Assembly (NCBI RefSeq): GCF_016798325.1
Contig: NZ_JAERVO010000006.1
Span: 62,001-126,000 of the forward strand
DNA: 64,000 nt
Direction of reading: 5' to 3'
Source: Marinobacter mangrovi
GTDB taxonomy: Bacteria > Pseudomonadota > Gammaproteobacteria > Pseudomonadales > Oleiphilaceae
Shown here: positions 62,957-64,000 of the stretch, piece after piece
Position numbering within the stretch: the stretch's first letter is position 1
Layout of the letters: every line of letters starts with the position of its first letter
Program-made: the position numbers and the translations under genes
Notes under the pieces: generated by a model
Seen by the model: only the letters and a program-made list of their open reading frames with translations
Told to the model about the DNA's origin: nothing
Databases searched by the model: none

Positions 62957-63692
62957 GACGGATCTCACGAAAATCTGGGTCTACCTGTCCGCCTCGCCCC
63001 TGCTGGGACTGACGGTCACCCTGGTCGCCTATCTGGCCGCGCATCGACTCTACGTGCTGGCCAACCAGAACCCACTGCTCAACCCGGTGATTACGGCCAT
63101 CCTGATGCTGATCGCGTTTCTCAAACTGACCGGCACCTCCTACGAGGACTATTTCGCCGGCGGCCAGTTCGTCCACTTCCTGCTGGGGCCGGCCACCGTG
63201 GCCCTGGCTGTCCCGCTGTATCAGCAGTTCTCCCGGTTGCGTGCGGTGTTGGTACCGGTGGTGGTCGCGCTACTGGTCGGCGTGGTGGTCGGGGCGGTGA
63301 GTTCGATCACGATTGCCTGGCTGTTTGGCGCGTCTCCCGAGACCCAACTGTCGCTGGCGCCCAAGTCCGTGACCGCTCCAGTGGCGATGGGGATTTCCGA
63401 GCAGATCGGCGGGATTCCGTCATTGACGGCCGTGCTGGTGGTGGTCACGGGGATTCTCGGCGCGCTGATGGGCACCCGCCTGTTCGCCCTGCTGCGCATT
63501 CGCGATGACCGGGTGAAAGGCATTGCCATGGGCGTGGCCGCCCACGGCATAGGGACTGCCCGGGCCTTCCACGTCAGCCCGGTGATGGGGGCATTCTCCG
63601 GACTGGCGATGGCCCTCTCGGCGTTCGCCACCTCGGCGTTGCTGCCCTGGCTGGTAGACTGCCTGCGCTCAGTCTACGGTGGCTGGCTTTGA
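62949..63692 (+). CDS. lrgB: CidB/LrgB family membrane protein
   Basis: The 247-residue product has about seven to eight transmembrane helices. The LrgB motifs LLGPATVALAVPLYQQF, LAPKSVTAPVAMGISEQIGG and AHGIGTARAFHVSPVMGAFSGLAMAL (read in parts) are intact. It acts with the LrgA-type protein encoded upstream, whose gene overlaps by 8 bases. Its 3' end overlaps the convergent small gene by 24 bases. Confidence 0.94.
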   Translation: MVETDLTKIWVYLSASPLLGLTVTLVAYLAAHRLYVLANQNPLLNPVITAILMLIAFLKLTGTSYEDYFAGGQFVHFLLGPATVALAVPLYQQFSRLRAVLVPVVVALLVGVVVGAVSSITIAWLFGASPETQLSLAPKSVTAPVAMGISEQIGGIPSLTAVLVVVTGILGALMGTRLFALLRIRDDRVKGIAMGVAAHGIGTARAFHVSPVMGAFSGLAMALSAFATSALLPWLVDCLRSVYGGWL

Positions 63693-63941
63693 AACGCGCA
63701 GGCGTGTACTAAGATAGCCGTAGGTCGCTGTGCGCGTTTCAGCGACCGTCTGATCGCTGATGGTCTTTTCCCGGAAATAACCGTACTTGAAACAGCCCCG
63801 GGCGATTTCGATGGCAAACGCAATCACATCCGGCTCTGTCGGGAACTCGACACCGGACATCCGTCTCTCGATCAGGTAACGGATGCTGTTGACGGTCCCC
63901 ATGCGGCTGTCCTCCCCGGCGCGAAATCCATCCCGACTCAT
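63669..63941 (-). CDS. Small protein of unknown function
   Basis: The 90-residue product is soluble, with an N-terminal charged run, a predicted helix (EPDVIAFAIEIARGCFKYGYF) and a C-terminal tail. I do not recognise the family. A strong ribosome site (GGGAGG, 4-5 bases) precedes the ATG at 63941, which supports that start; the ATG at 63902 is an alternative. Overlap of 24 bases with lrgB at the 3' end is real in both frames. What lies beyond 63942 is not covered. Confidence 0.55.
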   Translation of the reverse strand: MSRDGFRAGEDSRMGTVNSIRYLIERRMSGVEFPTEPDVIAFAIEIARGCFKYGYFREKTISDQTVAETRTATYGYLSTRLRVSKPATVD

Positions 63942-64000
63942 GGGTCCTCCCAGAATCAGGATGCAGGCTATCGGGTGTTCGTTGTAGAAATCCGCCGCAG

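Noticed and set aside
1..64000. tRNA or rRNA genes, CRISPR array, insertion sequences, prophage or integron
   Set aside because: I found no cloverleaf-type sequence, no regular repeat-spacer array, no transposase or integrase gene and no clustering of phage genes.

Overview
The window is about 62% GC and has dense, short-spaced genes of gammaproteobacterial type. The gene families (fatty acid cis/trans isomerase, DUF2505, a prkA-yeaH-spoVR trio, a COG3014-ycfL-lpoB lipoprotein operon, a MexEF-OprN-like pump, eutBC with an ethanolamine permease) suggest a heterotrophic, probably marine or halotolerant gammaproteobacterium near Marinobacter or Pseudomonas. That placement is inference from gene content. 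I saw no rRNA, tRNA, CRISPR array, insertion sequence or prophage, so this reads as ordinary chromosome.

Layout. 1-9.3 kb: end of an amino-acid ABC ATPase gene, a terminator, a pair of inverted REP-like repeats, a DUF2505 gene, bioA-rsmE, a two-gene RND efflux operon and a DUF445 membrane protein. 9.4-18.2 kb: an HDOD protein, a YihY/BrkB membrane protein, a lone amino-acid binding protein, an IadA-like amidohydrolase with altered metal ligands, the periplasmic haem-type isomerase Cti, and an acyltransferase. 18.3-20.7 kb: an oxidative-stress cluster in which soxR and an FMN reductase diverge around a clear SoxR box, followed by a FrnE-type DsbA protein. 20.7-28.2 kb: an AraC regulator divergent from a complete three-gene RND pump, with a 21-bp-spaced direct repeat between them, then a second REP-like pair. 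28.3-33.2 kb: ethanolamine uptake and cleavage (eutB-eutC-permease) divergent from an EutR-like regulator with a perfect palindrome between them.

33.3-47.1 kb: a PaiB-like protein, an ABM-fold protein, a GST, the lipoprotein operon ending in lpoB, a parvulin, a maltose-binding-protein/chemoreceptor gene pair, a small envelope protein, a D-2-hydroxyacid dehydrogenase, thiopurine methyltransferase, a GlxA-type regulator and an alpha/beta hydrolase. 47.1-51.2 kb: two 152-residue paralogues (about 73% identical) flank a 965-residue FAD/Fe-S oxidase on the same strand, the least explained arrangement here. 51.3-57.1 kb: small unknown proteins, a complete osmF-yehY-yehX-yehW osmolyte ABC operon, and a nitroreductase. 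57.4-63.9 kb: prkA-yeaH-spoVR, with a long imperfect stem-loop between the first two genes, then lrgA-lrgB and a small unknown gene.

Several loci bear on envelope and stress adaptation: Cti (membrane fatty acids), two RND pumps, SoxR, the OsmF transporter, PrkA/YeaH/SpoVR, LpoB and LrgAB. Start sites were set from visible Shine-Dalgarno spacing and from family length where known. All functional assignments come from reading the sequence, not from a database search.
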